Numbered from the stretch's first letter, positions 36,765 to 46,674 are shown. The stretch is 53,824 nt of DNA from Lachnospiraceae bacterium (GCA_024403275.1 JAKSSD010000009.1:1-53824); one strand, 5' to 3'. Numbers and translations: made by a program. The notes: a model not told the origin generated them from the letters alone.

Positions 36765-37679
36765 ATGCTTGAATTCAAACCAATTACAATAGATGACCTT
36801 AAATTACTGAATCCTTTTTTGAAAGAATTCAGTTCTTCTTCATGTCAGCACTCTTTTGCAGCAATGCTTGGGCTGACTGATAAATACGGCGATGAATACT
36901 GCTTTATCGACGATGTATTATTTATTCACAGAAGCCATCAGGATCACGATGGCTACAGAGTTTATTTAGCACCTCTTGGCAACCTATCCACATCTATAAG
37001 CAAATATGTTCAAATGATTTTCGATGATGCTCATGACTACGGTTTAAAGGCATCCTTCGAAACAGTTACTGAAGAATTCAAAAACCTTCTGATAGATAAT
37101 TTTGATTCTAATCTTTTTGACATCGAATATAACAGAGATTATTCAGAATACATTTATACTGTTGAAGGTCTGTCAGTCCTTCCTGGCAGGGACCTGGCTA
37201 CAAAGAGGAATCGAGTGCATGCCTTCTATTCTGCTTACGAAGGTCATATAGAGATCAAAGACATCACTCCTTCTAATATTTCAGATGTTAAAGAATTCAC
37301 CAAAGTCTGGATTAAAGAACGCATGGAATCCTTAGACGATCCCGGCTTAGAGAGTGAATCCAAAGCTATTTCCATATATCTTAATAATTTCGAAGCTTTG
37401 AACTTTAGAGGAATTGTAGTCTATCTATATGGCAAGGTCGCAGGCTATGCAGCAGGAGTTCCAATCTCATCAGACACAATGGATGAAGTTATCGAAAAGG
37501 GACTTAGAGATGTAACTGGAATTTATCAGCTTCTATGCAATGAATTTGCCAACATATGCTGTAAGGATTTCGCTTACATTAATCGTGAAGAAGATGTAGG
37601 ACTTGAAGGATTACGACGTGCCAAAGAATCTTACAAGCCGTATAAATTATTAAATAAATACATGATTAAGGAAAAATAA
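36765..37679 (+). CDS. DUF2156 (GNAT-fold) protein
   Basis: This 304-residue protein matches DUF2156, the GNAT-like fold also found at the C-terminus of lysylphosphatidylglycerol synthases. It opens FKPITIDDLKLLNPFLKEF, followed by SSSCQHSFAAMLGLTDKYGD. The second half holds RNRVHAFYSAYEG, LNFRGIVVYLYGKVAGYAAG and an ending FAYINREEDVGLEGLRRAKE typical of the family. It has no membrane helices. The transferred group is unknown. The Cys-cluster gene follows directly: TAA and the next ATG are adjacent, so their translation is coupled. Confidence 0.85.
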   Translation: MLEFKPITIDDLKLLNPFLKEFSSSSCQHSFAAMLGLTDKYGDEYCFIDDVLFIHRSHQDHDGYRVYLAPLGNLSTSISKYVQMIFDDAHDYGLKASFETVTEEFKNLLIDNFDSNLFDIEYNRDYSEYIYTVEGLSVLPGRDLATKRNRVHAFYSAYEGHIEIKDITPSNISDVKEFTKVWIKERMESLDDPGLESESKAISIYLNNFEALNFRGIVVYLYGKVAGYAAGVPISSDTMDEVIEKGLRDVTGIYQLLCNEFANICCKDFAYINREEDVGLEGLRRAKESYKPYKLLNKYMIKEK

Positions 37680-38189
37680 ATGTTATCACCAATTCTTAGC
37701 AAAAGCGATTGCGCTGCCTGCAGATTCTGCTGCAGTTTCAGACGTGTTTCTATGTGGGAAACACCAGTATTTACAAATGAAAATATTGAAGCTATCAAAG
37801 CAAATCATCCTGAACTTCTAAGTGAATTGAATACTTTCACCAAGGATGGTTCTATTTATGCTACCTATGATTTATCTGATAAATACACCACTGACAATCC
37901 TGATGAAGAAGCTTTATGTCCTTTTCTTGACCCTGACTCAGGCTGTATTCTTAATGCTTACGAGAAGCCCTGGGATTGTAAAATCTGGCCACTTCGTGTA
38001 GTTAAATTAGAGAATAGTGATCCTTACATTTCTCTTACTCCAACATGTCCATCAATCAATAAACTAAATATAAATGATGTGAAAGCCTTCGTCGAATCAG
38101 ACTTATCTGAGGATTTACTTGAATATGCAAAAAAACACCCCTGCCTTTATAAAACAGACAGGGATGATTTCCTTAAACCTTTATTCTAA
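37680..38189 (+). CDS. YkgJ-type cysteine cluster protein
   Basis: This 169-residue protein belongs to the YkgJ/CxxCxxCC family that binds zinc or an iron-sulphur cluster. The N-terminal cluster is CAACRFCCSF; further cysteines occur in LCPFLDPDSGC and KPWDCKIWPLR, then TPTC and CLY near the end. All usual ligand positions are filled. The ATG directly follows the stop of the DUF2156 gene. Function of the family is not established; a modification or metal-carrier role is often suggested. Confidence 0.88.
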   Translation: MLSPILSKSDCAACRFCCSFRRVSMWETPVFTNENIEAIKANHPELLSELNTFTKDGSIYATYDLSDKYTTDNPDEEALCPFLDPDSGCILNAYEKPWDCKIWPLRVVKLENSDPYISLTPTCPSINKLNINDVKAFVESDLSEDLLEYAKKHPCLYKTDRDDFLKPLF

Positions 38190-38198
38190 TATTTCTTA

Positions 38199-38870
38199 TT
38201 ATCCTAAAACCTTACACTCAACAAATGCATTGATCTTTTTAATGACTGCAAAAACTCCGATTGCTGCACCTGGTATAGCAAATGCCAATGTAAGCAATGC
38301 GTTATCAAAGAAAACACCAGCAATAGCACCTATTGTTGAAACTGCATATGAAATAACCCAGATTACAAATACTGTATTCCACTCATTTGAAAGTTCTTCG
38401 CTATATGGTCTGACAATATCTGCAAAACCGCTTGTTTCTAATCTTATCGCAATCGCCTGTAATACAAATACTACAATTTCAAGTACTGCAGCTGATATCA
38501 ATGCTCCACTTATAACCATATTCTCATTAGTACCAGCTACTATCAATACAATTACTACTGCTGCAATCACTCCTACAAATGAAGCTACAACAGATAGAAT
38601 ATAAAACACTACAGACTTCACAAGCTTACTACTATACATGCTACCTAACTGGTAAACTCTGACTTCATAAATAATAGTAGTCACGAGCACCGCAAGAGCT
38701 ATAAGAGTTGACAGGCAACCCTTTCCAAAAAAGCGTGAGACAAGTGCAACAATCGCCATTGGAATATAAATAGCTGCAATACCAGTAAAAGCACTTTCTA
38801 TATTTTTTCTTTTTGCTGTCTTATCATAACTATATTCAAATTCGTTATTATTAATTTCGTTATTATCCAT
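38199..38870 (-). CDS. Membrane protein of unknown function (paralogue of the next)
   Basis: This 223-residue protein has about six membrane helices and a short polar N-terminus (NNEINNNEFEYSYDK). It resembles the neighbouring 225-residue protein in length, helix spacing and matching segments such as AIRLETSGFADIVRPYSEEL against ALRKETDGFYFLIRKYNPSV. The pair arose by tandem duplication. No family was recognised. It ends ten bases from the convergent Cys-cluster gene, with no clear terminator in the gap; GGGGGGAAAT precedes its ATG. Confidence 0.7.
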   Translation of the reverse strand: MDNNEINNNEFEYSYDKTAKRKNIESAFTGIAAIYIPMAIVALVSRFFGKGCLSTLIALAVLVTTIIYEVRVYQLGSMYSSKLVKSVVFYILSVVASFVGVIAAVVIVLIVAGTNENMVISGALISAAVLEIVVFVLQAIAIRLETSGFADIVRPYSEELSNEWNTVFVIWVISYAVSTIGAIAGVFFDNALLTLAFAIPGAAIGVFAVIKKINAFVECKVLG

Positions 38871-38888
38871 TTATTTCCCCCCATTTAA

Positions 38889-39566
38889 TTATTCACCCAT
38901 AACATCACTAAAATAGCTGCCATATGAATATGCTTTAAATTTATTAACATAAGCAATGATTGCAAATACTATAGCAACCAGCATAATTACCAATCCCAAA
39001 AGTGGTATTACAATTGCAATGAATGTTCCAATTATTAAAATAATCATTGCAATGAGGTAATTAGTAAATACTTTGTTGAAATATTCTGCAACACTTGGAT
39101 TATACTTTCTTATTAAGAAATAAAAACCATCTGTCTCTTTTCTCAATGCAATAATATCTAAAATATATGAAATTACGAGTACTACTATTTCAAGTATAGC
39201 AATTAATACATATGTATCATTTGAAAGATATGGATTAATGCTTAATACTACAATTGAAATCATACTTGATACAAATGGAAGCCCCATCGCTACAAAAGTA
39301 ATATATGCTGCAACCTTAAGATCGCTGCTTAACTTATTTCCAGCCTTAAGAAGCTTTGCTGCATAAATAATACAGATAACAATTGATGCAATATCCAATA
39401 ATAGTCCAACAACTGGAACATTATTAAGCAATGTTGAAGCAATCGAAATAATTAACTGTGGAATCAAAAGACTGTAAATATCAGCACATGCACTCTGAAT
39501 CTGTCTTCTATTTGTGTCTCTCTCCTCTTGTGTTTCCTTTGTAATAACGTCATCAAAATATCCCAT
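38889..39566 (-). CDS. Membrane protein of unknown function (paralogue of the previous)
   Basis: This 225-residue protein has a polar start (GYFDDVITKETQEERDTNRR) and about six membrane helices. The ATG at 39566 is preferred because AAAGGAG lies eight bases before it; two upstream ATGs in frame are too close to that site or ahead of it. It precedes its paralogue by 18 bases in one transcript. Function unknown. The divergent MATE gene begins 205 bases away. Confidence 0.7.
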   Translation of the reverse strand: MGYFDDVITKETQEERDTNRRQIQSACADIYSLLIPQLIISIASTLLNNVPVVGLLLDIASIVICIIYAAKLLKAGNKLSSDLKVAAYITFVAMGLPFVSSMISIVVLSINPYLSNDTYVLIAILEIVVLVISYILDIIALRKETDGFYFLIRKYNPSVAEYFNKVFTNYLIAMIILIIGTFIAIVIPLLGLVIMLVAIVFAIIAYVNKFKAYSYGSYFSDVMGE

Positions 39567-39707
39567 TTTCATTCTCCTTTTAAAAAACCGATTCATCTCC
39601 CCGAATCATGTATCAATGATACCATATATTTATTTAACTTAAAACCTACTCTTTAGAGCATTACCCATTTCTAATTTTATTTTAAAGCAAATAATAATAT
39701 CTTTTTC

Positions 39708-39735
39708 TTCCATTATCTGAATTAGATACTATAAT
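39708..39735 (+). promoter_or_regulatory. Promoter of the second MATE gene
   Basis: TTCCAT (39708-39713), a 16-base spacer and TATAAT (39730-39735) lie 36 bases before the start. The -10 is consensus, the -35 weak. Confidence 0.45.
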
Positions 39736-39771
39736 TATCTTTGTTGGTTATTTAAATGAAGGAGAAATTAT

Positions 39772-41136
39772 ATGTCTGATCAGAATAATAATATTTCTAC
39801 ACAATTTATCAAAATGACTAAAACACCTGTTCCAAAGCTTTTGATTTCATTATCAATTCCTACAGTCTGCTCAATGTTAATATCAAGCGCCTATAATATG
39901 GCTGACTCTGCCTTTGTTGGACTTCTTGGAACATCTCAATCAGCTGCAATTAGCATCGTACTTGGATTCATGTCCGTTTTACAGGCTATTGGTTTCTTCT
40001 TTGGTCAGGGAAGCGGAAGCATTATGTCAAGAGAGTTAGGTGCAAGAGATCCTGAAGCTGCAAGTCATACTGCATCAACTGGATTTTTTATGTCCTTATT
40101 CTTATCCACCTTTATTGCTATTCTTTCTATTATTTTTATCAATCCGCTGGTTCATATTTTAGGTAGCACTCCAACAATTGCTCCATACGCAAAGCAGTAT
40201 CTGATATTTATTATTGTCTCAGCTCCTTTTACTGTAACTTCTTTTACCATGAACAATCTACTAAGATACGAAGGAAAAGCTAAGCTTGGTGCTATAGCTA
40301 TGATGACTGGTGCTTTATTAAATATCGCAGGCGACCCATTATTTATGTTTGTCTTCAAAATGGATATTTATGGTGCAGGTCTTTCTACAGCCATTGCACA
40401 AACCATCAGTTTTGCAATTTTGCTTAGCATGTATTTAAGAAAGAAAACTCAGACTACCCTGTCTATTAAATATTTTACTAATGATTTGCATAAGATTTTT
40501 AACATAATGGGAACTGGTCTTCCAAGCCTTATCCGTCAATGCTTAAATGGAATCAGTATAATATCACTCACCTTTGTTTCAAAGCCATACGACGATGCCG
40601 CAATAGCAGCTATGGGAATTGTTTCGAAGATTTCTTTCTTCGTTATTTCAGTAGGCTTAGGTATTGGTCAGGGCTTCCAGCCAATCAGTAGCTTCAACTT
40701 CGGTTCCAAGAACTATAAGCGAGTAAGAGAAGCCTATAAAGATGCTCTGATTCTTTCTGAAATCCTTATGGCAGTCTTTTCACTTGTAACCTTTATATTT
40801 GCTCCACAAATCATCAAAATATTCAGAGATGATCCAGCCGTATGGGATGTTGGAACAAGAGCCTTAAGACTTCAGGTTGCTTCACTTTTATTTATGCCTT
40901 TATGTATGATTTCTGAAATGCTTCTTCAGACTACTGGCAATAAGTTTGGTGCAAGTATCCTATCCTCAGTAAGAAGTGGTATTTTTTTCATTCCTCTTCT
41001 TTTCATTATGTCATTTTTAAGAGGAATTAACGGCATTCAGGAAGCACAACCTTTAGCTTACATTTTATCTGTTATTCCTGCCATGCTATTTATGTATCCC
41101 TTCTTTCGAAAACTACCTAAAGAAGACGCTCAATAA
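39772..41136 (+). CDS. MATE family efflux transporter
   Basis: This 454-residue protein has about twelve membrane helices in two halves, opening LLISLSIPTVCSMLISSAYN, then MADSAFVGLLGTSQSAAISI. The middle stretch SLTFVSKPYDDAAIAAMGIV and GLGIGQGFQPISSFNFGSKN match the MepA-type branch of MATE proteins. GAAGGAG precedes the ATG. It is a single-gene unit with its own promoter and terminator. The substrate is unknown. Confidence 0.92.
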   Translation: MSDQNNNISTQFIKMTKTPVPKLLISLSIPTVCSMLISSAYNMADSAFVGLLGTSQSAAISIVLGFMSVLQAIGFFFGQGSGSIMSRELGARDPEAASHTASTGFFMSLFLSTFIAILSIIFINPLVHILGSTPTIAPYAKQYLIFIIVSAPFTVTSFTMNNLLRYEGKAKLGAIAMMTGALLNIAGDPLFMFVFKMDIYGAGLSTAIAQTISFAILLSMYLRKKTQTTLSIKYFTNDLHKIFNIMGTGLPSLIRQCLNGISIISLTFVSKPYDDAAIAAMGIVSKISFFVISVGLGIGQGFQPISSFNFGSKNYKRVREAYKDALILSEILMAVFSLVTFIFAPQIIKIFRDDPAVWDVGTRALRLQVASLLFMPLCMISEMLLQTTGNKFGASILSSVRSGIFFIPLLFIMSFLRGINGIQEAQPLAYILSVIPAMLFMYPFFRKLPKEDAQ

Positions 41137-41148
41137 TATATATATATT

Positions 41149-41204
41149 AAAAACTTCACCAACTGATTACATATCTAATGTTTATCAGTTAGTGAAGTTT
41201 TATT
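41149..41204. terminator. Bidirectional terminator between MATE and peptidase-like genes
   Basis: AAAACTTCAC-C-AACTGAT (41150-41167) pairs with ATCAGTT-A-GTGAAGTTTT (41184-41201), with one mismatch. A and T tracts flank both sides. It ends the rightward MATE gene and the long leftward operon whose last gene stops at 41205. Confidence 0.93.
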
Positions 41205-42248
41205 TTATTTTCCTATAAGTACATTTTCAATTGCTTGGCTTGCTTTAGAAGCTTTCTTTCCATTTAAGTAAATGTCTGCTAAAGCTTCTGCCACTGTTTC
41301 ACTATAAGATATTCCGCCGTCCTCTTTAATGCCTTGCGCATATCCTGAGATTGATTTGCAAAAATCCTCATAAGATTTACCAGGGTTATCCTTTTCCCAT
41401 TGATTATATGCTTCATCAACAACCATTTTGGCAACAGTCTGATTCATTTTTAATCCATCAGTAATATAGTAAGAAAATCCGTCTCTGTTATCATCTGTTA
41501 CATAATAGACATCTTCATAGCCAAAATAATTCATCATATAGGCATTTAACACCTGATGAGAAAGCTCATGTACTACAAGAGTTGAAATATCCATTCCTTC
41601 TGGCCAGTAATTAGTTTCAGCTCCTTCAGCGCATTTTTTAAGAAGTTCTTCCCTGTTAAGAAACATTGATGCACTAAGCAAAATCTCAAATTTCATCACA
41701 TAAGGAGTTTGTGAAAAATCACCATTTACTATATATTCTCTATACTGAGTAAGAGCTATGTGACCATTCTTAAATGAATTAATATTCGAAAGCGTAATGT
41801 TCGTTAACTTTCCCTTTAGCATAGGGTATCTCTTGTACATATACTTAACAGCTTTTTCCACATCCTTTGCAGTCTCTACATCCATTTCACCAAGATTAAC
41901 TGCAAATATACCATATTTTTTCTCTATTCTTTTTTCTATCTTTTCAACCTTTGGATTGTCATATTTTTCTCTCTGCTCAACTCCATAGGCTCTAAGTTCC
42001 GCTTCTGCTTCCTCGATACTTCCTATGTAGGCTGAATACTGAATATCACTATCAATGGCTGTTACTCTGCCGACCTTTAGATTATCCAGACTCCACTCAC
42101 CATTATCCGCAGAAATAGTAGCATTCTCTGGTGTCTTTTGTTGTGGAGCTAAAACGAAAAGTCCTATCACAAGACCTCCTGCTACAAGAAGTAAAACAAC
42201 AATTACAGCCAGCAAAGCAATAATAATTTTTAACTGTTTTTTGTTCAA
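41205..42248 (-). CDS. Membrane-anchored HExxH zinc peptidase-like protein
   Basis: This 347-residue protein has one N-terminal membrane helix (residues 8-33, LALP-type run IIIALLAVIVVLLLVAGGLV) and an outer domain. HELSH at 227-231 is an HExxH zinc motif, and ETVAEALAD (Glu317 and Glu321) about 86 residues later could supply the third ligand, the gluzincin pattern. The family is not recognised, so catalysis is inferred from the motif only. It is the last gene of the leftward run that begins with the SCIFF precursor; only 11 bases separate it from the gene before. A role in processing an exported peptide is possible. Confidence 0.7.
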   Translation of the reverse strand: MNKKQLKIIIALLAVIVVLLLVAGGLVIGLFVLAPQQKTPENATISADNGEWSLDNLKVGRVTAIDSDIQYSAYIGSIEEAEAELRAYGVEQREKYDNPKVEKIEKRIEKKYGIFAVNLGEMDVETAKDVEKAVKYMYKRYPMLKGKLTNITLSNINSFKNGHIALTQYREYIVNGDFSQTPYVMKFEILLSASMFLNREELLKKCAEGAETNYWPEGMDISTLVVHELSHQVLNAYMMNYFGYEDVYYVTDDNRDGFSYYITDGLKMNQTVAKMVVDEAYNQWEKDNPGKSYEDFCKSISGYAQGIKEDGGISYSETVAEALADIYLNGKKASKASQAIENVLIGK

Positions 42249-42259
42249 ATCATTACCCT

Positions 42260-43450
42260 CTATTTAATTTTGATATCAAAGAATTCTTCAACATCTCCAA
42301 TTTGCATATTTCTTGCTGTATCAAGATCTACAATATAAAGCATTCCATTACCAGCATCTGTAGCAGCGATAATTCTTGTCGCATCGTAATCCGCTGTCTT
42401 TTCATGCTCTTCATTGTAGTAATATGTACGGCCATTCTTTTCGAAGGTATTTAACTTACCATTGAATAAATAATGTTCTTCTGTATAAGCTTTTGCATCA
42501 CCATCATACTCAATAAGGAAAAGATAAACCTGATCATACACATTATTCATATAAATATCATAGACTCTATTTTCATCACTTTCATTTCCTCTGAAGGTGA
42601 AGCCTTCAGTAACCTGATAAGTAACCGCTGTCTTATCTGATTCAATAGTTCCTTCAGTCACTACTTCACCTGTTGTGTCATCGATTATGGCTCCGATATA
42701 TTCTTCTTTTGTAGTATCTGGCTTATCTGTTTTTACAGCTGATGAAGCAAGTGTTGTAATTACATTAAGTAAGTCATTCTCTGAAACTGTCTTACTAAGA
42801 ACAATGATATTACCTGCAAAGCTATATTTATCATTTAATCTTGTTCTGAATACGAAGCAGTCATCACCCTCTAAATCTGCTCTAAAATGAAGAATCTTAT
42901 AACCATTTACTAAGTCTTCTGTAGCTGGATTTACAATGATTCCGCCTGCTGCCTCTGCCTTTTTCTGAAGAAGGCTTGGATCCTCTTCATACTTTGCAAA
43001 TTCTTCCTCTGATTCCTCAACCACTGCGAATCTGGTTTGGAAAATATCATTCATATAAATATATGCACCAAGATCTTCCAAAAATCCTACACCAAATTCT
43101 TCTGGAATAGTAAATTCAAATCCCTGGAAAACTAAAGTTCCTGGCTTAGTATCATAATTTTCTCTTTCAATTACTACCTTTCCACCATCAGCATCATTTG
43201 AAGGAGTATCTGGATTAGTAACTCCACCATCAACGATTTCTGGATCCTTATCTGCTGTAGGAGTATCAGCATCTGGAACATTATTAACAATTGTTGCATT
43301 ACTACCAGTTGTATTAACTACATTGTTATTTCCATTGTTGCCTCTAACAATTAAAGCTACTCCAATAATTCCACCGATACCAACAATCAGTAAAAGAATA
43401 ATTGCCACGAGAATTCCGATAATAACATATAAACCTTTGTTGCTCTTCAT
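42260..43450 (-). CDS. Membrane-anchored outer protein of unknown function
   Basis: This 396-residue protein starts with a membrane helix (LYVIIGILVAIILLLIVGIG), an Asn-rich and Asp/Pro-rich linker (DTPTADKDPEIVDGG), and two similar alpha-beta parts. The first begins FQGFEFTIPEEFGVGFL and the second VTYQVTEGFTFRGNESD; both contain a YMN motif (IYMNDIFQTR and IYMNNVYDQV). An internal duplication is therefore likely. No family was recognised. It lies 11 bases after the GNAT gene and before the peptidase-like gene, within one transcript. Confidence 0.7.
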   Translation of the reverse strand: MKSNKGLYVIIGILVAIILLLIVGIGGIIGVALIVRGNNGNNNVVNTTGSNATIVNNVPDADTPTADKDPEIVDGGVTNPDTPSNDADGGKVVIERENYDTKPGTLVFQGFEFTIPEEFGVGFLEDLGAYIYMNDIFQTRFAVVEESEEEFAKYEEDPSLLQKKAEAAGGIIVNPATEDLVNGYKILHFRADLEGDDCFVFRTRLNDKYSFAGNIIVLSKTVSENDLLNVITTLASSAVKTDKPDTTKEEYIGAIIDDTTGEVVTEGTIESDKTAVTYQVTEGFTFRGNESDENRVYDIYMNNVYDQVYLFLIEYDGDAKAYTEEHYLFNGKLNTFEKNGRTYYYNEEHEKTADYDATRIIAATDAGNGMLYIVDLDTARNMQIGDVEEFFDIKIK

Positions 43451-43461
43451 TTTTATCCCCT

Positions 43462-43935
43462 TTATTTTAATATTTCTTCCATTGTGTACTGTTGTATTTC
43501 AAGACCTAAATGCTTGTAGAAACCAACTGCATTTGGATTACATTCCCATGCGTGTAAGGTTATATTGTAATAACCATTCTTCATTGCATAATCTTTAACA
43601 TAATCATACAAAGCTTTGCCTACGTGCTTGCCTCTTGCATTTTCATCAACGCACAAATCGTCAATGTAGAGAGTCTTATAAGCGTAACAAGCTGGTTTGT
43701 CTGGTCTGTCTATAGTCTGACAAAAGCAATGTCCTAAAACCTTTTCATCCTCTACAAATACAAACACTGGATTAACATCATCTGCTATTATATCCAGTAA
43801 CTCTTCATCCGTATATTTCTGACCGATTTCCTTGAATAAATCAGGTCTTCCTACATGATGAACTCCAAGAACCTGAACTAACAGTGCTTTAATTCCTGCC
43901 AAATCCTGTTTCTCTGCCCTTCTTATTGCACTCAT
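43462..43935 (-). CDS. GNAT family N-acetyltransferase
   Basis: This 157-residue protein has the GNAT fold. The acetyl-CoA-binding region is LCVDENARGKHVGKALYDYV, with the R/Q-x-x-G-x-G/A motif read here as ARGKHVGKA; the C-terminal GYYNITLHAWECNPNAVGFY follows. The substrate is unknown. It starts four bases after the decarboxylase gene, which suggests a linked expression with the radical SAM and decarboxylase genes. Confidence 0.9.
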   Translation of the reverse strand: MSAIRRAEKQDLAGIKALLVQVLGVHHVGRPDLFKEIGQKYTDEELLDIIADDVNPVFVFVEDEKVLGHCFCQTIDRPDKPACYAYKTLYIDDLCVDENARGKHVGKALYDYVKDYAMKNGYYNITLHAWECNPNAVGFYKHLGLEIQQYTMEEILK

Positions 43936-43939
43936 TTTT

Positions 43940-45304
43940 TCACACTTTCTGTTTTACAACTTCTATTTTTTCTATATTGTATTTCTGAAATAAATCAATT
44001 TCTTTATCAGTAATAATCTGTCCTGATATTGCAATTGGAATAGCTGGCGGACAAGATACTGTTGGAGATGCGCAAATCCTTCCTTTAGCTTCTTTAATAT
44101 CTATTATTTCATGCGCACTCATTATGGCTTCTCTTATTGTCATAGCCATTTGAATATCTTTTTTACTAATAGTCAAGCTATCATTTAACAAGTTATCATC
44201 AAGCTTGCCTATAAGACCTAAGGCTTCATCTAATCTCTCAAAATCCGTATAGGTATTATCAGGTGTAATCATAAATACTATATAATCATAATCCATATAC
44301 TCAGGCTCTATTTTACATTCCTTAAGTACATTTTCAAGCTTATCCTTGTCTCTTCCATCAAGTTTTACTGTAATTTTCAAGCCTTCTGTATTATCAAGAA
44401 GCAATTCCTTATATTTATTTTTTATCGCACCTATCCTTTTTAATGTGTCCGTTAATTCGGACTGATAATCCTTGGCAAGATACTCGTTACATTTATCAAG
44501 AGATATAAGGGTCAGGTAGGATGGACTGGTTGAGCCAAACAAACTCATCGCTTCCTTCACTGCTTCATCATCAACCTCTTTATAGGAATCCGCTAAATGA
44601 AGATACGCTCCACCAGTAAGAACTGGTAAAGTCTTATGAGCTGAGTCACAACACATATCCGCTCCAAGATCCATCGGATGAATTTTGTCTTCAAGGAAAT
44701 GTAAATATGCCCCGTGTGCATTATCTACTATCAATGGAACATTAAACTTATGACAAGCCTTTGCAAGAGCTTTAACATCACTTAGTTTTCCTAAATAATC
44801 AGGACTTGTAATATATACAGCCGCTGGTAAATAATCCGCCTTAGATAAAATATCTTCAAGGACTTTTGAATCAATCACATCTGAACAAAATGATGAGCCT
44901 TCTTCATATATGAATCTAACATCCATATCCAGTAAAGCTACTCCGTATATGAATGCTTTATGTACGTTTCTAGCTGCGATAATATATGGCTTTTTGTCAC
45001 CTTTATATTCATCCATTACTATTTTCAGCATTGCCTTTATGCACTGACTGCTGCCTTCTGTTGAATAAAAGCTTCTGTCACTGCCAAAAAGCTTTGAAGC
45101 AATTGCTTCGCTCTTTGCAATAATTCCCTCTGCATGATAAAGATTATCTGCACCATTTATTTCTGTAATATCATATTCTTCAAATCCCAGGTGGGCTTTA
45201 CCCTTATGTCCAGGCATATGAAAACGGGAATTACCTTTTTCTGAGTAATTCCCTATAAAATCCATAATGGGAGTATTCACTTTTAATTCATTCCCTATTT
45301 CCAT
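43940..45304 (-). CDS. PLP-dependent Orn/Lys/Arg decarboxylase family protein
   Basis: This 454-residue protein is a fold-type I PLP enzyme of the lysine/arginine/ornithine decarboxylase group, short form without the N-terminal wing. RFHMPGHKG opens it; the PLP lysine is in DSAHKTLPVLTGGAYLHL, and the C-terminal part ends AKGRICASPTVSCPPAIPIA, a family feature. It likely makes a polyamine precursor, but the amino acid cannot be read. The ATG at 45304 overlaps the stop of the radical SAM gene by ten bases and has GAGG five bases upstream. Confidence 0.9.
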   Translation of the reverse strand: MEIGNELKVNTPIMDFIGNYSEKGNSRFHMPGHKGKAHLGFEEYDITEINGADNLYHAEGIIAKSEAIASKLFGSDRSFYSTEGSSQCIKAMLKIVMDEYKGDKKPYIIAARNVHKAFIYGVALLDMDVRFIYEEGSSFCSDVIDSKVLEDILSKADYLPAAVYITSPDYLGKLSDVKALAKACHKFNVPLIVDNAHGAYLHFLEDKIHPMDLGADMCCDSAHKTLPVLTGGAYLHLADSYKEVDDEAVKEAMSLFGSTSPSYLTLISLDKCNEYLAKDYQSELTDTLKRIGAIKNKYKELLLDNTEGLKITVKLDGRDKDKLENVLKECKIEPEYMDYDYIVFMITPDNTYTDFERLDEALGLIGKLDDNLLNDSLTISKKDIQMAMTIREAIMSAHEIIDIKEAKGRICASPTVSCPPAIPIAISGQIITDKEIDLFQKYNIEKIEVVKQKV

Positions 45305-46674
45305 GAATCCTCGCATACCCTCATCATTATTGCACATTCTATTCTCTTTTTGAAAAGCTCGCAGCCTGGCTCATATATACCTCTGATAGAGCCAGATGCA
45401 TGGAAGGCATTGGCTGCACATCCACCTGAACAGTAAAGCTTAGCCCAGCAATCCTTACACTCTTCTCTCGCATAAGCATTGCAGCTTCTGAATTCTTCAC
45501 GTTTCTCATTATTAGTAACACCATCCCAGATATTACCAAGCTTATATTCCTCTTCACCAACAAACTGATGGCAAGGATATAAATCACCCCATGGTGTCAC
45601 TGCCATATATTCAGTTCCTGAACCACAACCTGAGATTCTCTTATAAATACAAGGACCACTGGTTAAATCAAGCATGTAATGATAGAAAGTAATAGGCTTA
45701 CCTTCTTGTTCTCTTCTAAGCATATCCTTAGCAAGAATCTCGTACTGTTCTTTGACAATTTCTATATCTTCAGGAGTAAGAGAAGATGGATCTGTCGGCT
45801 TGCCAACTACTGGTTCCATACTAAGTTCTGTAAATCCAAGATCTGCCATATGGAATACATCCTTAGTAAAATCAGGGTTTGCATGTGTAAATGTTCCTCT
45901 CATGTAGTAGCCCTTATCTCCACGAGCCTCAACGAATTTCTGGAATTTAGGAACTATTGTGTCATAGCTTCCCTTGCCCTGATAATCTACTCTTAATCTG
46001 TCATGAATTTCTTTTCTTCCATCAAGTGAAAGAACTACATTACTAACTTCTCTATTGCAAAAATCTATTACATCATCATCAATAAGCATTCCGTTTGTTG
46101 TAACTGTGAATCTGAAATTCTTATGTTTTTCTTTCTCAACACTTCTTCCATACTCAATCAGTTTTTTGACAACATCCCAGTTCATAAGTGGTTCTCCTCC
46201 AAAGAAGTCCACTTCAAGATTTGTTCTTGTTCCTGAATTTTCAATAAGGAAATCAAGTGCTCTCTTACCTGTTTCGAATGACATTAATGCTCTGTCACCA
46301 TGGTATTTACCCTGGCTTGCAAAACAATATGAGCAATTAAGATTACAGGTATGTGCAACATGAAGACAAAGAGCCTTAATAACGTTGCCGCTTCTTTCCT
46401 TAAATGTTCCAGCAATATCTTCAAATGTATCTGGTGTAAATAACTTGCCTGCCTTTTTCAAAGACTCAACATCATCTATGCAAAGATTCAAATCTTCTCT
46501 TGTAACATCTTCTCTGTCTGCATACTTTTCAAGCATTGCGTTAACAATTTCCTCTCTCGTATGAGACTGATACATTTCTATAATGTCATAAGCAACTTCA
46601 TCCACTGAATGAACTGCTCCAGAGCATGTATCAAGAACAATATTGAAACCATTTAATTTATACTGATGTAACAT
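45295..46674 (-). CDS. scfB: SCIFF peptide maturase, radical SAM/SPASM thioether-forming enzyme
   Basis: This 459-residue enzyme joins cysteine sulphurs of the SCIFF peptide to backbone carbons, by family knowledge. The peptide-binding N-terminus (HQYKLNGFNIVLDTCSGAVH) is typical. The radical SAM cluster motif is CNLNCSYC (Cys110, 114, 117). The SPASM region supplies two further clusters with ISGCGSGTEYM, LYPCHQF, FRSCNAYAREECKDCWAKLY and CSGGCAANAF. The ATG at 46674 gives the usual family start; an in-frame ATG at 46695 lies in the T tract of the terminator hairpin. It follows the precursor gene by 71 bases. Confidence 0.95.
   Translation of the reverse strand: MLHQYKLNGFNIVLDTCSGAVHSVDEVAYDIIEMYQSHTREEIVNAMLEKYADREDVTREDLNLCIDDVESLKKAGKLFTPDTFEDIAGTFKERSGNVIKALCLHVAHTCNLNCSYCFASQGKYHGDRALMSFETGKRALDFLIENSGTRTNLEVDFFGGEPLMNWDVVKKLIEYGRSVEKEKHKNFRFTVTTNGMLIDDDVIDFCNREVSNVVLSLDGRKEIHDRLRVDYQGKGSYDTIVPKFQKFVEARGDKGYYMRGTFTHANPDFTKDVFHMADLGFTELSMEPVVGKPTDPSSLTPEDIEIVKEQYEILAKDMLRREQEGKPITFYHYMLDLTSGPCIYKRISGCGSGTEYMAVTPWGDLYPCHQFVGEEEYKLGNIWDGVTNNEKREEFRSCNAYAREECKDCWAKLYCSGGCAANAFHASGSIRGIYEPGCELFKKRIECAIMMRVCEDSWK

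Noticed and set aside
38117-38170. A CCCTG/CAGGG hairpin near the end of the Cys-cluster gene as its terminator
   Set aside because: It lies inside the coding region and has no T tract after it.
38119-38604. A 161-codon rightward frame opposite the membrane protein gene at 38199
   Set aside because: It is antisense to a clear membrane protein and rich in Thr, Ile and Asn, as antisense frames of such genes usually are.
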